Counted from the stretch's first letter, positions 7,570 through 16,088 are shown. The stretch: 20,151 bases of DNA from JBFMAI01 sp040755725 (GCA_040755725.1 JBFMAI010000013.1:1-20151), one strand, 5' to 3'. The notes: generated from the letters alone by a model not told the origin. Made by a program: numbers and translations.

Positions 7570-8730
7570 ATGAGTCGCACCCAGTTGGGAGAGCGGGCGT
7601 CCACCAAGCCCGGTCGGCGCTGGCTCCGGCTGGCGATCTGCGCCGGGCTGATCGCCCTCGGGGTCGTCGGCGTCGTCCTGGTGGCCCGGATGCCGCCGGC
7701 GAGCATGCCGTTGCCTCCTACGGAGCTAACTCCCGTCAACGTCATAACTTGGCGCGTTGCTCCCTTGCCGGAGCTGCCGGACATGTTTGACTTGACGGCG
7801 GTTGTCGAGCCCGAGCAGATTGTGAAGGTGTCCGCGGAGGTGGCGGGGCGCATCGAGCGCCGCGCGGAGCGTGTGGGTGCCCTGACGTGGCGCGGGCGGG
7901 ACTATCCACAGGGAGCCATACTCGCCGAGGGCGAGCCGATCGCCCGGGGCGAGCCGATTCTGTACCTCAACAAGGACTTACTCCAGGCCCGCCACGACCG
8001 GGCCGCGGCCCAATTCGACTACGACGAGCGGGAGTTCCGGCGTATCCAGGACCTGTTCGAGCGCGGCAGCACATCGAAGACGGAGCTGGACGACGCCCGG
8101 ACGCGGCGGGACGTGAGCAAGGCCGCCCTGGACGAAGTGGTCCGCGAACTCGAACGGACCACCGTTACGGCGCCGGTCAGCGGGATTCTCAACCGGCTGC
8201 CGATGGAGGTGGGCGAGTACGCCGGCCCGGGTGACGTTGTAGCCGAGATCGTCGTCATGGACCGGGTGAAGGTCGTCGTCGATATCCCCGAGCGCGACGT
8301 ACACTTCCTGAAGGTCGGCGACCCGGTGACGATCGTGGCCGTCGCCCCGGAGGAGCGCAGTCTGACCGGTCGGATCACCTACATGAACGCCGTGGCCGAC
8401 CCGGGCACGCGGACCACGCGGATCGAAGTGCTGGTGGACAACTACGGGCACCTGCTGCGGAGCGGGCAAATCGTGCGGGCGCGGCTGACGCGGCGGGTGC
8501 TGCGGGACGTGATCATGATTCCGCTCGGGAGCGTCATCCCCCTGGAGCGCGGGCGGGCGGTGTACGTGGTGCGGGATGGGCAGGCGGAGCGGCGCGACGT
8601 GGAGCTGGGGGTCATCAAGGGCCGCGACGTGCAGGTGCTCAGTGGGCTGGCGGCGGGCGACCAACTGATCGTCGAGGGTCACCGCTACGTCGGCCCGGGG
8701 CAGCCGGTGAAGGTCGTCGAAGAACAATGA
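7570..8730 (+). CDS. RND efflux membrane-fusion (periplasmic adaptor) protein, HlyD/AcrA family
   Basis: A 386-residue adaptor of tripartite RND pumps. It begins with a basic stretch and a single transmembrane anchor (LAICAGLIALGVVGVVLVA, about 21-39) rather than a lipobox. Then come a beta/lipoyl half-motif (VSAEVAGRIE), a helical hairpin (residues about 140-195, RHDRAAAQFDYDEREFRRIQ and following), the second lipoyl half (TTVTAPVSGILNRL), a beta-barrel region (VDIPERDVHFLKVGDPVTI) and the membrane-proximal C-terminal domain (GLAAGDQLIVEGHRYV). The adaptor bridges the inner-membrane pump and an outer-membrane channel. The pump gene follows directly, separated by a 161-base spacer with opposed heptamer repeats. 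No TolC-like gene is in the window. The ATG at 7570 has only a loosely placed purine-rich ribosome site. Confidence 0.93.
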   Translation: MSRTQLGERASTKPGRRWLRLAICAGLIALGVVGVVLVARMPPASMPLPPTELTPVNVITWRVAPLPELPDMFDLTAVVEPEQIVKVSAEVAGRIERRAERVGALTWRGRDYPQGAILAEGEPIARGEPILYLNKDLLQARHDRAAAQFDYDEREFRRIQDLFERGSTSKTELDDARTRRDVSKAALDEVVRELERTTVTAPVSGILNRLPMEVGEYAGPGDVVAEIVVMDRVKVVVDIPERDVHFLKVGDPVTIVAVAPEERSLTGRITYMNAVADPGTRTTRIEVLVDNYGHLLRSGQIVRARLTRRVLRDVIMIPLGSVIPLERGRAVYVVRDGQAERRDVELGVIKGRDVQVLSGLAAGDQLIVEGHRYVGPGQPVKVVEEQ

Positions 8731-8772
8731 TCTCCCGGGCGCCGGTCGAGCCATACGAAACCAATGCAAGGC

Positions 8773-8800
8773 GAATACAGAGTACGGAATAGAGAATACA
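8773..8800. repeat. Tandem heptamer repeat, tract C (GAATACA units, forward)
   Basis: Four exact-period 7-base units: GAATACA, GAGTACG, GAATAGA, GAATACA. They lie in the spacer between the adaptor and pump genes. The inverse-oriented tract D starts 44 bases later. Confidence 0.8.
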
Positions 8801-8844
8801 GGGCGGGGCCCGTTCGCGGAGACGCGCGACCGGGACGGTGGATC

Positions 8845-8872
8845 TGTATTGTCTATTCTGCATTCCTTATTG
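8845..8872. repeat. Tandem heptamer repeat, tract D (TGTATTC units, inverted relative to tract C)
   Basis: Four 7-base units: TGTATTG, TCTATTC, TGCATTC, CTTATTG. They are reverse complements of the tract C type, so C and D form a long imperfect inverted repeat with a 44-base GC-rich centre. In the transcript the two tracts could fold into one hairpin between the adaptor and pump cistrons. Confidence 0.78.
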
Positions 8873-8891
8873 TGGACTTCCAGGCCACCCC

Positions 8892-11800
8892 GTGATCCTC
8901 TCCAACGCTGCCATTCGCAATCGCACCACGGTGGGGGTACTCGCCCTGCTGATCATCGTGGCGGGCGCTTACAGCTACGTCACGCTCCCGCGGGAGGCAG
9001 CGCCGGACATCTCGATCCCCTTCGTCCTGGTGACCACGACCTATGAAGGCGTGTCGCCGCAGGACATCGAGTCGTCGGTCACCATCAAGATCGAGAAGGA
9101 GCTGGCCGGGCTGAAGGGCGTGAAGGAGGTCACGTCCGCCAGTCAGGAAGGCATGTCGATCATCACGATCGAGTTCCTGCCCAACGTGAAGGTCGACGAC
9201 GCGATGCAATACGTCCGCGACAAGGTGGACCGGGCCAAGAAGGAACTGCCCAAGGAGGCCGAGGAACCAACCCTGACCGAGATCAGCTTCGCCGACTTCC
9301 CGATCCTCATGGTCAGTATCTCCGGCGAGCTGTCGCCCGTGCTGTTGAAGCTGATGGCCGACGACCTGGAGGAGATCATCGAGGCCCTTCCGGGGGTGCT
9401 GAACTGCGACGTGTTGGGCGGGCTGGAGCGCGAAATACGTCTGGAGATCGACCAGGACAAGGTCGCCGCCTACGGCCTGACGATCCCGGAAATCCTGAGC
9501 CTGATCCCGGCGGAAAACGTGAACATCTCGGCCGGGGGGCTGGAGACGCCGGGGACGAAGTTCAACGTCCGCGTGCCGGCGGAGTTCATCGAGCCGGACG
9601 AGGTGGACGGGCTGGTCATCGCCGTGCGCAACGGCCGGCCGATCTACTTTACCGACGTGGCCGAGGTGCGCGACACGTTCAAGGACCGCACCACCTACTC
9701 GCGGTTGGGAACGCCCCGGCCCGACGGGGGCCTCGACTTCAAGGAATCGATCACCCTGACGGTGCAGAAGCGCGCCGGGGAGAACATCCTGTTCATCGCC
9801 GAGGCGGTCAAGCACGTCCTGTCGGAGTTCCGCAAGCGGGCCCCCGCCGGCGTGCAGTTCGACGTCACGCTCGACCAGTCCAAGGACATCCGGATGATGG
9901 TCGCCGACCTGGAGAACAACCTGGCGTCCGGGATGATCCTGGTCGTGGCCGTGATGATGGTGTTCATGGGGCTGCGCACCAGCCTGATCGTCGCCGCGAT
10001 CATCCCCATGAGCATGTTCCTGAGTTTCGTCGTTCTCCAGGCCCTGGGCTACACGTTGAACATGATCGTCCTGTTCAGCCTGATCATGGCCCTGGGAATG
10101 CTCGTCGATAACGCCATCGTCATCGTCGAGAACATCTACCGCCACTACACGCTGACGGGACGGCGAGTGGCCGCCGCCATGAGCGGGACGGCGGAGGTGG
10201 CCTGGCCGGTCATCACTTCGACGGCGACGACCGTGGCCGCGTTCTTCCCCATGATGTTCTGGCCCGGCATCATGGGCGAGTTCATGAAATACCTGCCCAT
10301 CACCCTCATCATCACGCTGACCTGCTCGCTGTTCGTCGCCCTCGTCATCAACCCCGTGCTCAGCTCGATGGCGGTCGGCCGCGCCGCCGCCGACCACCGC
10401 CAAAGCTGGTTCATCCGTGGGTACGGCCGCGTGCTGGAGGTCGTGCTCGCCCATCGTTTCACCACTTTGACGCTGACGGTGCTGCTGTTGGTCGGGTTGG
10501 CCACGCTGTACGGCAAGCTCGGCCACGGCGTCGAGCTGTTTCCGAACTTCGACCCGCGCCGCGCGATGATCAACGTCCGTTGCCCGCAGGGCACGAACAT
10601 CCGCCAGACCGACCAGCTCGCCCGGGTCATTGAACAACGGCTGGCCCCCTACGCCGCCGACCTCGACCGCGTCATCACCAATGTCGGTACCGGGGGCGCG
10701 GGCGATCCGCTGGGCAGCTCGGGCGGCGAGCACCTGGCCACCATCACGCTCACGTTCCACGATTACGAGGTGCGTGAGCGGCCGTCGGCCGAAGTCATCG
10801 CGTCCCTGCGGCACGCCATCGCCGACCTGGCCGGCGCCGAGATCAAGGTGGAAAAAGAGGAGGAAGGGCCGCCAACGGGCAGCGCGGTCACGGTCCGCTT
10901 CATCGGCGAGGACTTCGCGGAGCTGGAGCGGCTGAGCGAAGCGGCCCGGCACCGCATCGCCAACGTGTCCGGCCTGGTCAACCTCCGCAGCGACCACGAG
11001 GCCACGCGGCCGGAGCTGGCTTTTCACGTGGACCGCCGGCGGGCCATGCTGCTGGGCGTCAACACGGCGATCGTCGGCAACTTCCTGAAGACTGCGGTTT
11101 TCGGCTCGGAAGTCGGCAAGTACCGCCAATTCAACGACGAATACGACATCACCGTGCGCCTGCCCGAAGCGCAGCGGGAGAACATCGACGACATCTTCCG
11201 GCTGCGCGTGCCCAACAGCCTCGGCCAGGCCGTCCCGCTCAGCTCGCTGGGCGATTTCTCGTACACCGGCGGCTACGGCACGATCCGGCGGATCAACCAG
11301 AAGCGCGTCGTCACCCTCAGCGGCGACGCCGAGGGGCGGCTGGACACCGAAGTGCTGGCGGACGTGAAGCAGCGGTTGGCGGGGTTTGACGTGCCGCCCG
11401 GCTACGAGATCCGCTACGCCGGCAAGGACGAGGAACAGCAGAAGGCGCAAGCGTTCTTGAGCAAGGCGTTCGTCATCGCGGTGTTCATGATCGCGCTGAT
11501 CCTGGTCGCTCAGTTCAACACCCTTACCGTCCCGTTCATCATCATGACGACGGTGATCCTGTCGCTGATCGGTGTGTTCGCCGGGCTCATCATCTGCGCC
11601 ATGCCCTTCGGGATCATCATGACCGGCGTGGGCGTGATCAGCCTGGCTGGCGTGGTCGTTAACAACGCCATCGTGCTGCTCGATTACACGCGGCAACTCC
11701 AGCGTCGCGGCGTCGACCTCATCGACGCCGCGCTCCAGGCCGGCGCGACGCGGCTACGCCCCGTGCTGCTAACGGCAACCACGACCATCCTCGGGCTGAT

Positions 11801-12053
11801 CCCGATGGCCATTGGCATGAGCTACGATTTCCACACGTTCGAGTGGGCCACGCGCAGCGAGTCGAGTCAATGGTGGGCCAGCATGGCCATCGCGGTCATC
11901 TTCGGGCTGGGCTTCGCCACGTTGCTCACGCTGATCGTCGTGCCGACCCTGTACGTGACGCTCATGCGGCTCACGGCCCGCCTCGGCCTGCACAGCAGCC
12001 CCACGGAAGCGGACGCGGCGGCGGAGTTGACAGCGCCCTCTCCGGCAAGCTGA
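8892..12053 (+). CDS. RND family multidrug/solute efflux pump, inner-membrane subunit (AcrB/HAE1-like)
   Basis: A proton-driven inner-membrane exporter, 1053 residues from the GTG at 8892. It has the 12-helix RND plan: an N-terminal helix (NRTTVGVLALLIIVAGAY), a porter domain beginning LPREAAPDISIPFVLV, a first helix cluster with GMLVDNAIVIVENIYRH (the aspartate of the proton-relay helix; the usual second Asp is Asn), a second porter domain, and a second cluster with GVVVNNAIVLLDYTRQL and TATTTILGLIPMAIGM. An in-frame ATG at 8838 exists, but the 18 residues it adds are encoded by heptamer repeat tract D and lack resemblance to RND proteins. The GTG at 8892 gives the normal family beginning (VILSNAAIRNRTTV). 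Substrate cannot be inferred. It works with the adaptor encoded upstream. Confidence 0.95.
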   Translation: MILSNAAIRNRTTVGVLALLIIVAGAYSYVTLPREAAPDISIPFVLVTTTYEGVSPQDIESSVTIKIEKELAGLKGVKEVTSASQEGMSIITIEFLPNVKVDDAMQYVRDKVDRAKKELPKEAEEPTLTEISFADFPILMVSISGELSPVLLKLMADDLEEIIEALPGVLNCDVLGGLEREIRLEIDQDKVAAYGLTIPEILSLIPAENVNISAGGLETPGTKFNVRVPAEFIEPDEVDGLVIAVRNGRPIYFTDVAEVRDTFKDRTTYSRLGTPRPDGGLDFKESITLTVQKRAGENILFIAEAVKHVLSEFRKRAPAGVQFDVTLDQSKDIRMMVADLENNLASGMILVVAVMMVFMGLRTSLIVAAIIPMSMFLSFVVLQALGYTLNMIVLFSLIMALGMLVDNAIVIVENIYRHYTLTGRRVAAAMSGTAEVAWPVITSTATTVAAFFPMMFWPGIMGEFMKYLPITLIITLTCSLFVALVINPVLSSMAVGRAAADHRQSWFIRGYGRVLEVVLAHRFTTLTLTVLLLVGLATLYGKLGHGVELFPNFDPRRAMINVRCPQGTNIRQTDQLARVIEQRLAPYAADLDRVITNVGTGGAGDPLGSSGGEHLATITLTFHDYEVRERPSAEVIASLRHAIADLAGAEIKVEKEEEGPPTGSAVTVRFIGEDFAELERLSEAARHRIANVSGLVNLRSDHEATRPELAFHVDRRRAMLLGVNTAIVGNFLKTAVFGSEVGKYRQFNDEYDITVRLPEAQRENIDDIFRLRVPNSLGQAVPLSSLGDFSYTGGYGTIRRINQKRVVTLSGDAEGRLDTEVLADVKQRLAGFDVPPGYEIRYAGKDEEQQKAQAFLSKAFVIAVFMIALILVAQFNTLTVPFIIMTTVILSLIGVFAGLIICAMPFGIIMTGVGVISLAGVVVNNAIVLLDYTRQLQRRGVDLIDAALQAGATRLRPVLLTATTTILGLIPMAIGMSYDFHTFEWATRSESSQWWASMAIAVIFGLGFATLLTLIVVPTLYVTLMRLTARLGLHSSPTEADAAAELTAPSPAS

Positions 12054-12064
12054 ACCACCGTCCG

Positions 12065-12159
12065 CGGACGTGCCGGGCGGGAGGGCGATCCCGGAGCGTC
12101 GGAATTGCCGGGCCGCGGCTCGCCGGAGGCTCGCCCTCCCTGGCGGGGCCCCACGTCCG
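12065..12159. terminator. Nested inverted repeat between convergent genes, possible bidirectional terminator
   Basis: Outer arms CGGACGTG (12065-12072) and CACGTCCG (12152-12159) pair perfectly. Inner arms GGGAGGGCGA (12079-12088) and TCGCCCTCCC (12131-12140) also pair perfectly. The structure fills the 125-base gap between the convergent pump and glycosyltransferase genes. No T run is seen, so classical intrinsic termination is uncertain; a mobile repeat is an alternative. Confidence 0.5.
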
Positions 12160-12178
12160 TGAATGCCCGCATAGTGCG

Positions 12179-13273
12179 TCAGGCCCCGTTCAAGGCCTGA
12201 CGATAAGCCACGAGGGTCTGTTCGGCCGCGCGCTCCCAGGTGTACTCGCGCGCGACGCGCTCGGCGAGCCCGGCGGCCGGTCCCCGCGTCAGCGCCTGCG
12301 CGACCGCCGCCCGAATCGTCGCCGGGTCGTCCGGCTCGGCGTAGACGGCACCGTCGCCGAAGTACTCCCGTGTACACCCCCCCGGCGTGACCACGAGCGC
12401 GCAGCCGCACAAAGCCGCCTCCAGGCTGGCCAGCCCGGGCGTCTCGTACCAGCTCACGTTCACGTGGACCGCCGCCGCGTGATAGAGCCGCCGCAGCTCC
12501 GCTGGCGGTTGCGGGCCGACGAAGCGCACGGTCGCGTCGGCCGCGCGGCGACATCGCCGGCCGTATGCCCGGCTGTAGCGCCCGACCGGGCCGACGAGCG
12601 TCAAGGGGAGGCCGGTGCCGCGCAGGGCCTCAATCAGGGCCAGTTGGTTCTTCCGCGGCTCGATCCGGCCGACACACAGCACGCCGGCCCGCGGCGGCGC
12701 CTCGGGCGGCGGGGGTCCAAACGTGGCCGGGTCGGCGGCGTTCGGCACGACGACGACGGGGCGCGCGAGGCCGAAGCGCGATTCGATCTGCGCCTGCTCC
12801 GCCCGGCTGTTCGGTAGCAGCACCGCCGTCGACGTCAGCAATTCGGCGACACTGTGGCGAAAGCTGAACAGCAGGGACGGTGCCCGCGACCGCGGCCGCT
12901 CCCAAACATGAAGCAGACACCGCTGGAACAGGCGGAGATTCTGATAGGCCCCACTGCCAACCCACCGGGCCACCCACCCCTGCACCCCGCGTCGCCCGGA
13001 CCGGTCGAATTCGTCACCGGGCCAGTAGATGGTGCTCAATATGACCGGCCGACCGGCCGCGCGTGCTCGCCGCACGTGTTCGATGTTCTCCCACAACCGG
13101 TCCAGGTGGAACAGGTGGACCAGGTCGTGAGCCCGCAGATCGCGGTCGCTGTCGCCGGCCAACTCAACCGTGACGCCGAGCCGCCGCAGCGCCGCCGCCG
13201 TCTGCTGAATCTGCACCGTGTCGCCGCCGGGGTGCCGGACGAGGTTGCGGCGGACAAGCCACAAGACCCGCAT
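12179..13273 (-). CDS. Glycosyltransferase, GT4 family (group 1)
   Basis: A 364-residue GT-B fold enzyme that transfers a sugar from an NDP-sugar to an acceptor, probably in surface polysaccharide or glycan assembly. The N-terminal domain starts MRVLWLVRRNL and contains HPGGDTVQIQQTAAALRRLG, typical of GT4. The C-terminal nucleotide-sugar domain includes VVVPNAADPATF, GVLCVGRIEPRKNQLALIEA, VRFVGPQPPAELRRLY and the E-x7-E motif ETPGLASLE followed by ALCGCALVVTPGG. The ATG at 13273 lies only seven bases after the stop of the wecB-like gene, with GGAG about ten bases upstream, so the two are co-transcribed. Donor and acceptor are unknown. An epimerase next door suggests N-acetylmannosamine- or UDP-HexNAc-derived sugars, but this is inference. 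Confidence 0.92.
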   Translation of the reverse strand: MRVLWLVRRNLVRHPGGDTVQIQQTAAALRRLGVTVELAGDSDRDLRAHDLVHLFHLDRLWENIEHVRRARAAGRPVILSTIYWPGDEFDRSGRRGVQGWVARWVGSGAYQNLRLFQRCLLHVWERPRSRAPSLLFSFRHSVAELLTSTAVLLPNSRAEQAQIESRFGLARPVVVVPNAADPATFGPPPPEAPPRAGVLCVGRIEPRKNQLALIEALRGTGLPLTLVGPVGRYSRAYGRRCRRAADATVRFVGPQPPAELRRLYHAAAVHVNVSWYETPGLASLEAALCGCALVVTPGGCTREYFGDGAVYAEPDDPATIRAAVAQALTRGPAAGLAERVAREYTWERAAEQTLVAYRQALNGA

Positions 13274-13280
13274 GAGCGGT

Positions 13281-14432
13281 CTACTCCGCGGAGGCGATCG
13301 GCGGGGCGAAGGGCGGCGTGGTCATCTGCCCCGTGAGCACAACCTCGGCGATCCGCCGGGACGCATTACCGTCGCCGTAGACATCGACGACCCGCGACAT
13401 CGCGCGGTAGGCGTCGGCATCGGTCAGCAGGCGCGCGGTCTCATCCACGATTCGCTCCCGATCGGTGCCGACCACGCGGACCACGCCCGCGGCCGCAGCC
13501 TCGGGCCGCTCGGTCTTGTCACGCAGGACGAGGACCGGCTTGCCGAGCGCCGGCGCCTCCTCCTGGATGCCGCCGGAGTCGGTCAGTACCAGATGGGCGC
13601 GGGCGAGCAGGCCGACGAAGAGGGCGTAGTCCACGGGTTCGATGAGTTGCACGCGCGGGCAGCCGTTGAGCACTTCGTGTGCCGTCTTGTGGACGTGCGG
13701 ATTGAGGTGGACCGGGTAGATGAGCCGCACGTCGCGGAACCGCTCGGCGATGTCGCGCAGCGCCGCGCACAGGTCACGAAACGGCTGCCCGAAGCTCTCC
13801 CGCCGATGCGCCGTGACGAGAATGAGCCGGGAGGCCCCGGGATCGAGCTCCGGCGGCAGCCGCCGCTCCGCGACGCGGGCGTGCATCCAGCGCAAGGCGT
13901 CCACGACGGTGTTGCCGGTCAGGAAGACGCGCTCGGGCGACACACCCTCCGCCAACAGGTTGTCACGGGCCCGCACGGTCGGGGCAAAATGGTCGTCGGC
14001 GAGCACGCCGGCCAGCCGCCGGTTGACCTCCTCGGGAAACGGGGCGCGTTTGTCGCGGGTCCGCAGCCCGGCTTCCACGTGCGCCACGCGGACGCCATAG
14101 AGAAACCCCGCCAGCGCCCCCGCCAGCACCGAGGTGGTGTCCCCCTGCACGACGATCGTGTCCGGCCGCAAGTCAGCCAACACGGGTCGCAGCGCGATCA
14201 ACAGCCGACCGAGCAGCTCAGTGGGGTGCTGATCGAAGCGCATGACCCCCAGCTCGATGTCGGGCCGCAGCTCGAACGCCGCCAGCGTCTGCGCCAGCAT
14301 CTCGCGGTGTTGCCCGGTGGAGCAGAGCACCAGCCGGGCTTCGTCGGGCCGGCGGCGCAGGTCGTGGATGACGGGCGCAAGCTTGATGACCTCCGGCCGC
14401 GTACCAAAGACCGCCAGGACGCGTTGGCTCAC
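13281..14432 (-). CDS. wecB: UDP-N-acetylglucosamine 2-epimerase (non-hydrolysing)
   Basis: A 383-residue enzyme that interconverts UDP-GlcNAc and UDP-ManNAc for surface glycans. Family motifs run through the whole length: FGTRPEVIKLAPVI, CSTGQHREML, VVQGDTTSVLAGALAGF, VAHVEAGLRT, PFPEEVNRRL, LVTAHRRESFG, LIYPVHLNP and LVLTDSGGIQEEAPALGKPV. The reading frame is open upstream to 15083, but that part shadows the decarboxylase. The real start is GTG at 14432, backed by GGAAGGGAG about six bases upstream and by a four-base GTGA overlap with the decarboxylase stop, which signals translational coupling. Length fits the family. The glycosyltransferase follows after seven bases. Confidence 0.95.
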   Translation of the reverse strand: MSQRVLAVFGTRPEVIKLAPVIHDLRRRPDEARLVLCSTGQHREMLAQTLAAFELRPDIELGVMRFDQHPTELLGRLLIALRPVLADLRPDTIVVQGDTTSVLAGALAGFLYGVRVAHVEAGLRTRDKRAPFPEEVNRRLAGVLADDHFAPTVRARDNLLAEGVSPERVFLTGNTVVDALRWMHARVAERRLPPELDPGASRLILVTAHRRESFGQPFRDLCAALRDIAERFRDVRLIYPVHLNPHVHKTAHEVLNGCPRVQLIEPVDYALFVGLLARAHLVLTDSGGIQEEAPALGKPVLVLRDKTERPEAAAAGVVRVVGTDRERIVDETARLLTDADAYRAMSRVVDVYGDGNASRRIAEVVLTGQMTTPPFAPPIASAE

Positions 14433-15946
14433 GCAGTTCTCCCTTCCATCAGACGGTGGCGGGCGTCCAGCAGCCGTTGCTGGACCTCCTCCAACTGCGC
14501 CGTCCCGGTCCGCAGGTTGCCCACCGTCAGCCGCAGCACATAGCGGCCCCGCAGCCGCGTGTGCGAGACAAACACCGTCGCCGCCCGGTTCACCTCCGCC
14601 AGCAGCCGCTCGTTGAAACGGTCCTGCTCCTCCGGCGACCCGTCGGACACGGCGCGGAAGCACACGGTGCTGAACGGCACCGGCGCGAACAGCTCCAGCC
14701 ACGGCTGCGCTTCGACCCACGCCGCGAACTGCCGCGCCAACGCGCAGTGCCGCCGAATCCGTTCCTGGAGCCCCCGCACGCCGAACGCCCGCAGCACCAT
14801 CCAGAGCTTCAGCGACCGAAACCGCCGGCCAAGCTGCACGCCATAGTCCATCAGGTTCGTCACGCCCGTTTCGCTGGTCGTGAGGTAGTCGGGTACGATG
14901 GAGAACGCCCGCCGCAGGAGACTCGGGTCGCGCACGAACAGCACCGAGCAATCGACCGGCACAAACAGCCACTTGTGCGGATTGGTCACAATCGAGTCCA
15001 CGTCGGCCAGGCCCCGCATGTGGCCGCGAAACTCGGGGCAGATGCCGGCCGCCAACGCGTACGCCCCGTCCACATGGACCCACAGGTTCTCCCGCCGGGC
15101 GATCTCGACAATCGCCGGCACCGGGTCCACCGAGGTCGTCGACGTGGTGCCGATCGTGGCCACGATCGCAACCGGCCGGCGTCCGGCGGCCTTGTCCGCC
15201 GCGATAGCCGCTTCCAGTGCGTCAATCCGCATCACAAAGCGCTCGTCGGTCGGGATACGCCGCAGGTTATCGAGCCCGAACCCCAGCGTCAGCGCGGCCT
15301 TTTCGATTGATGAGTGGGCCTGGTCGCTGCAATACAGCGTCAACGGCGGCAGATCGCTCCGGCCGGCCATGCCACGGTGCCGAATGTCCGCCCCGGGGAC
15401 CCGCTCGCGGGCCGCCGTCAGAGCGACGAGTGAGCTCATCGACGCCGTGTCGTTCAGGTGCCCGCGGAACTGCGGCGGCAGGTCGAGCATCTGCCGGAGC
15501 CAGTCGCAGACGTGCTCCTCGAGCTCCGTCGGCGCCGGGCCGGTCCGCCACAACATCGCGTTGACGTTGAGCGCCGCCGCCAGCGATTCGCCGATGACGC
15601 CCGGGCCGGAGCCGGTCACGGCGAAGTACGCCATGAAACCGGGGTGGTTCCAGTGGGTGACATTCGGCTCGATCAGCCGGCGGTAGTCGTCCAGAATGCG
15701 GTCGAGCGGCTCCGGATCGTCGGGCGGTCGCGGCGGCAGCGAGCGACGGATGTCGCCCGGCGCGATCGGCGGCACGACCGGGTATTCGTGAACATGCTCC
15801 AGGTAGTCGGCCATCAGGTCGGCCGCCCGGTGCATCAGACGCCGAAATTCGTCGCTGGGGATGTCGCCCGCGGGCGGGACCGACTCGGCCTGGCGGGCCG
15901 GATCGGGGGCCGGTTTCGGCGGGTCATGGGCATTACTACGGCTCAT
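14429..15946 (-). CDS. PLP-dependent group II decarboxylase, aromatic-L-amino-acid decarboxylase-like
   Basis: A 505-residue PLP enzyme of the aromatic amino acid / glutamate decarboxylase group, expected to remove CO2 from an amino acid to give an amine. Evidence: NHPGFMAYFAVTGSGPGVIGE (substrate loop), NVNAMLWRTGPAPTELEEHV, SDQAHSSIEKAALTLG, GTTSTTSVDPV, HVDGAYALAAGICPEFR (Asp293 for the PLP ring nitrogen; Gly replaces the commoner Ala) and NPHKWLFVPVDCSVLFVRD with the Schiff-base lysine at about Lys325. Residues 1-28 are a low-complexity Pro/Ala-rich lead. ATG 15946 was chosen over an upstream in-frame start at 16045 because GGAAGG lies just before it, although spacing is short. It is coupled to wecB by GTGA. 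Substrate is not determined; the link with two glycan genes is unusual. Confidence 0.9.
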   Translation of the reverse strand: MSRSNAHDPPKPAPDPARQAESVPPAGDIPSDEFRRLMHRAADLMADYLEHVHEYPVVPPIAPGDIRRSLPPRPPDDPEPLDRILDDYRRLIEPNVTHWNHPGFMAYFAVTGSGPGVIGESLAAALNVNAMLWRTGPAPTELEEHVCDWLRQMLDLPPQFRGHLNDTASMSSLVALTAARERVPGADIRHRGMAGRSDLPPLTLYCSDQAHSSIEKAALTLGFGLDNLRRIPTDERFVMRIDALEAAIAADKAAGRRPVAIVATIGTTSTTSVDPVPAIVEIARRENLWVHVDGAYALAAGICPEFRGHMRGLADVDSIVTNPHKWLFVPVDCSVLFVRDPSLLRRAFSIVPDYLTTSETGVTNLMDYGVQLGRRFRSLKLWMVLRAFGVRGLQERIRRHCALARQFAAWVEAQPWLELFAPVPFSTVCFRAVSDGSPEEQDRFNERLLAEVNRAATVFVSHTRLRGRYVLRLTVGNLRTGTAQLEEVQQRLLDARHRLMEGRTA

Positions 15947-16015
15947 GGTCCTTCCGTCGGAGCATTTACAGCGACAGGTCGCCCCGGCCACGCCCGCCGC
16001 GTTGACAGACCCGCG

Positions 16016-16044
16016 ATTATGCTCGGTTCGGGGCCCCCCGTCCA
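16016..16044 (-). promoter_or_regulatory. Possible promoter for decarboxylase-wecB-glycosyltransferase genes
   Basis: On the minus strand TGGACG, a 17-base spacer and CATAAT lie about 70 bases before the decarboxylase start, inside the 142-base gap after the E2 gene. It matches the sigma-70 consensus moderately well (4/6 and 5/6). Confidence 0.4.
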
Positions 16045-16088
16045 CCGCGAGCGGGTCCCCGCCTCTCGGCGACGACGCGGGCCGGCAC

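Noticed and set aside
8838..8891. A longer N-terminus for the RND pump starting at ATG 8838
   Set aside because: The added residues are encoded by heptamer repeats and a Cys-rich non-RND sequence; the family start is reached at GTG 8892.
8853..11696. A 947-codon minus-strand frame opposite the RND gene
   Set aside because: His/Asp/Arg-rich composition typical of an antisense shadow of a high-GC gene; the plus strand has clear RND motifs.
14433..15083. An apparent 217-residue N-terminal extension of the UDP-GlcNAc 2-epimerase
   Set aside because: It is an Arg/Gly/Ala-rich shadow of the decarboxylase in another frame; the GTG at 14432 has a good ribosome site and gives the normal family start.
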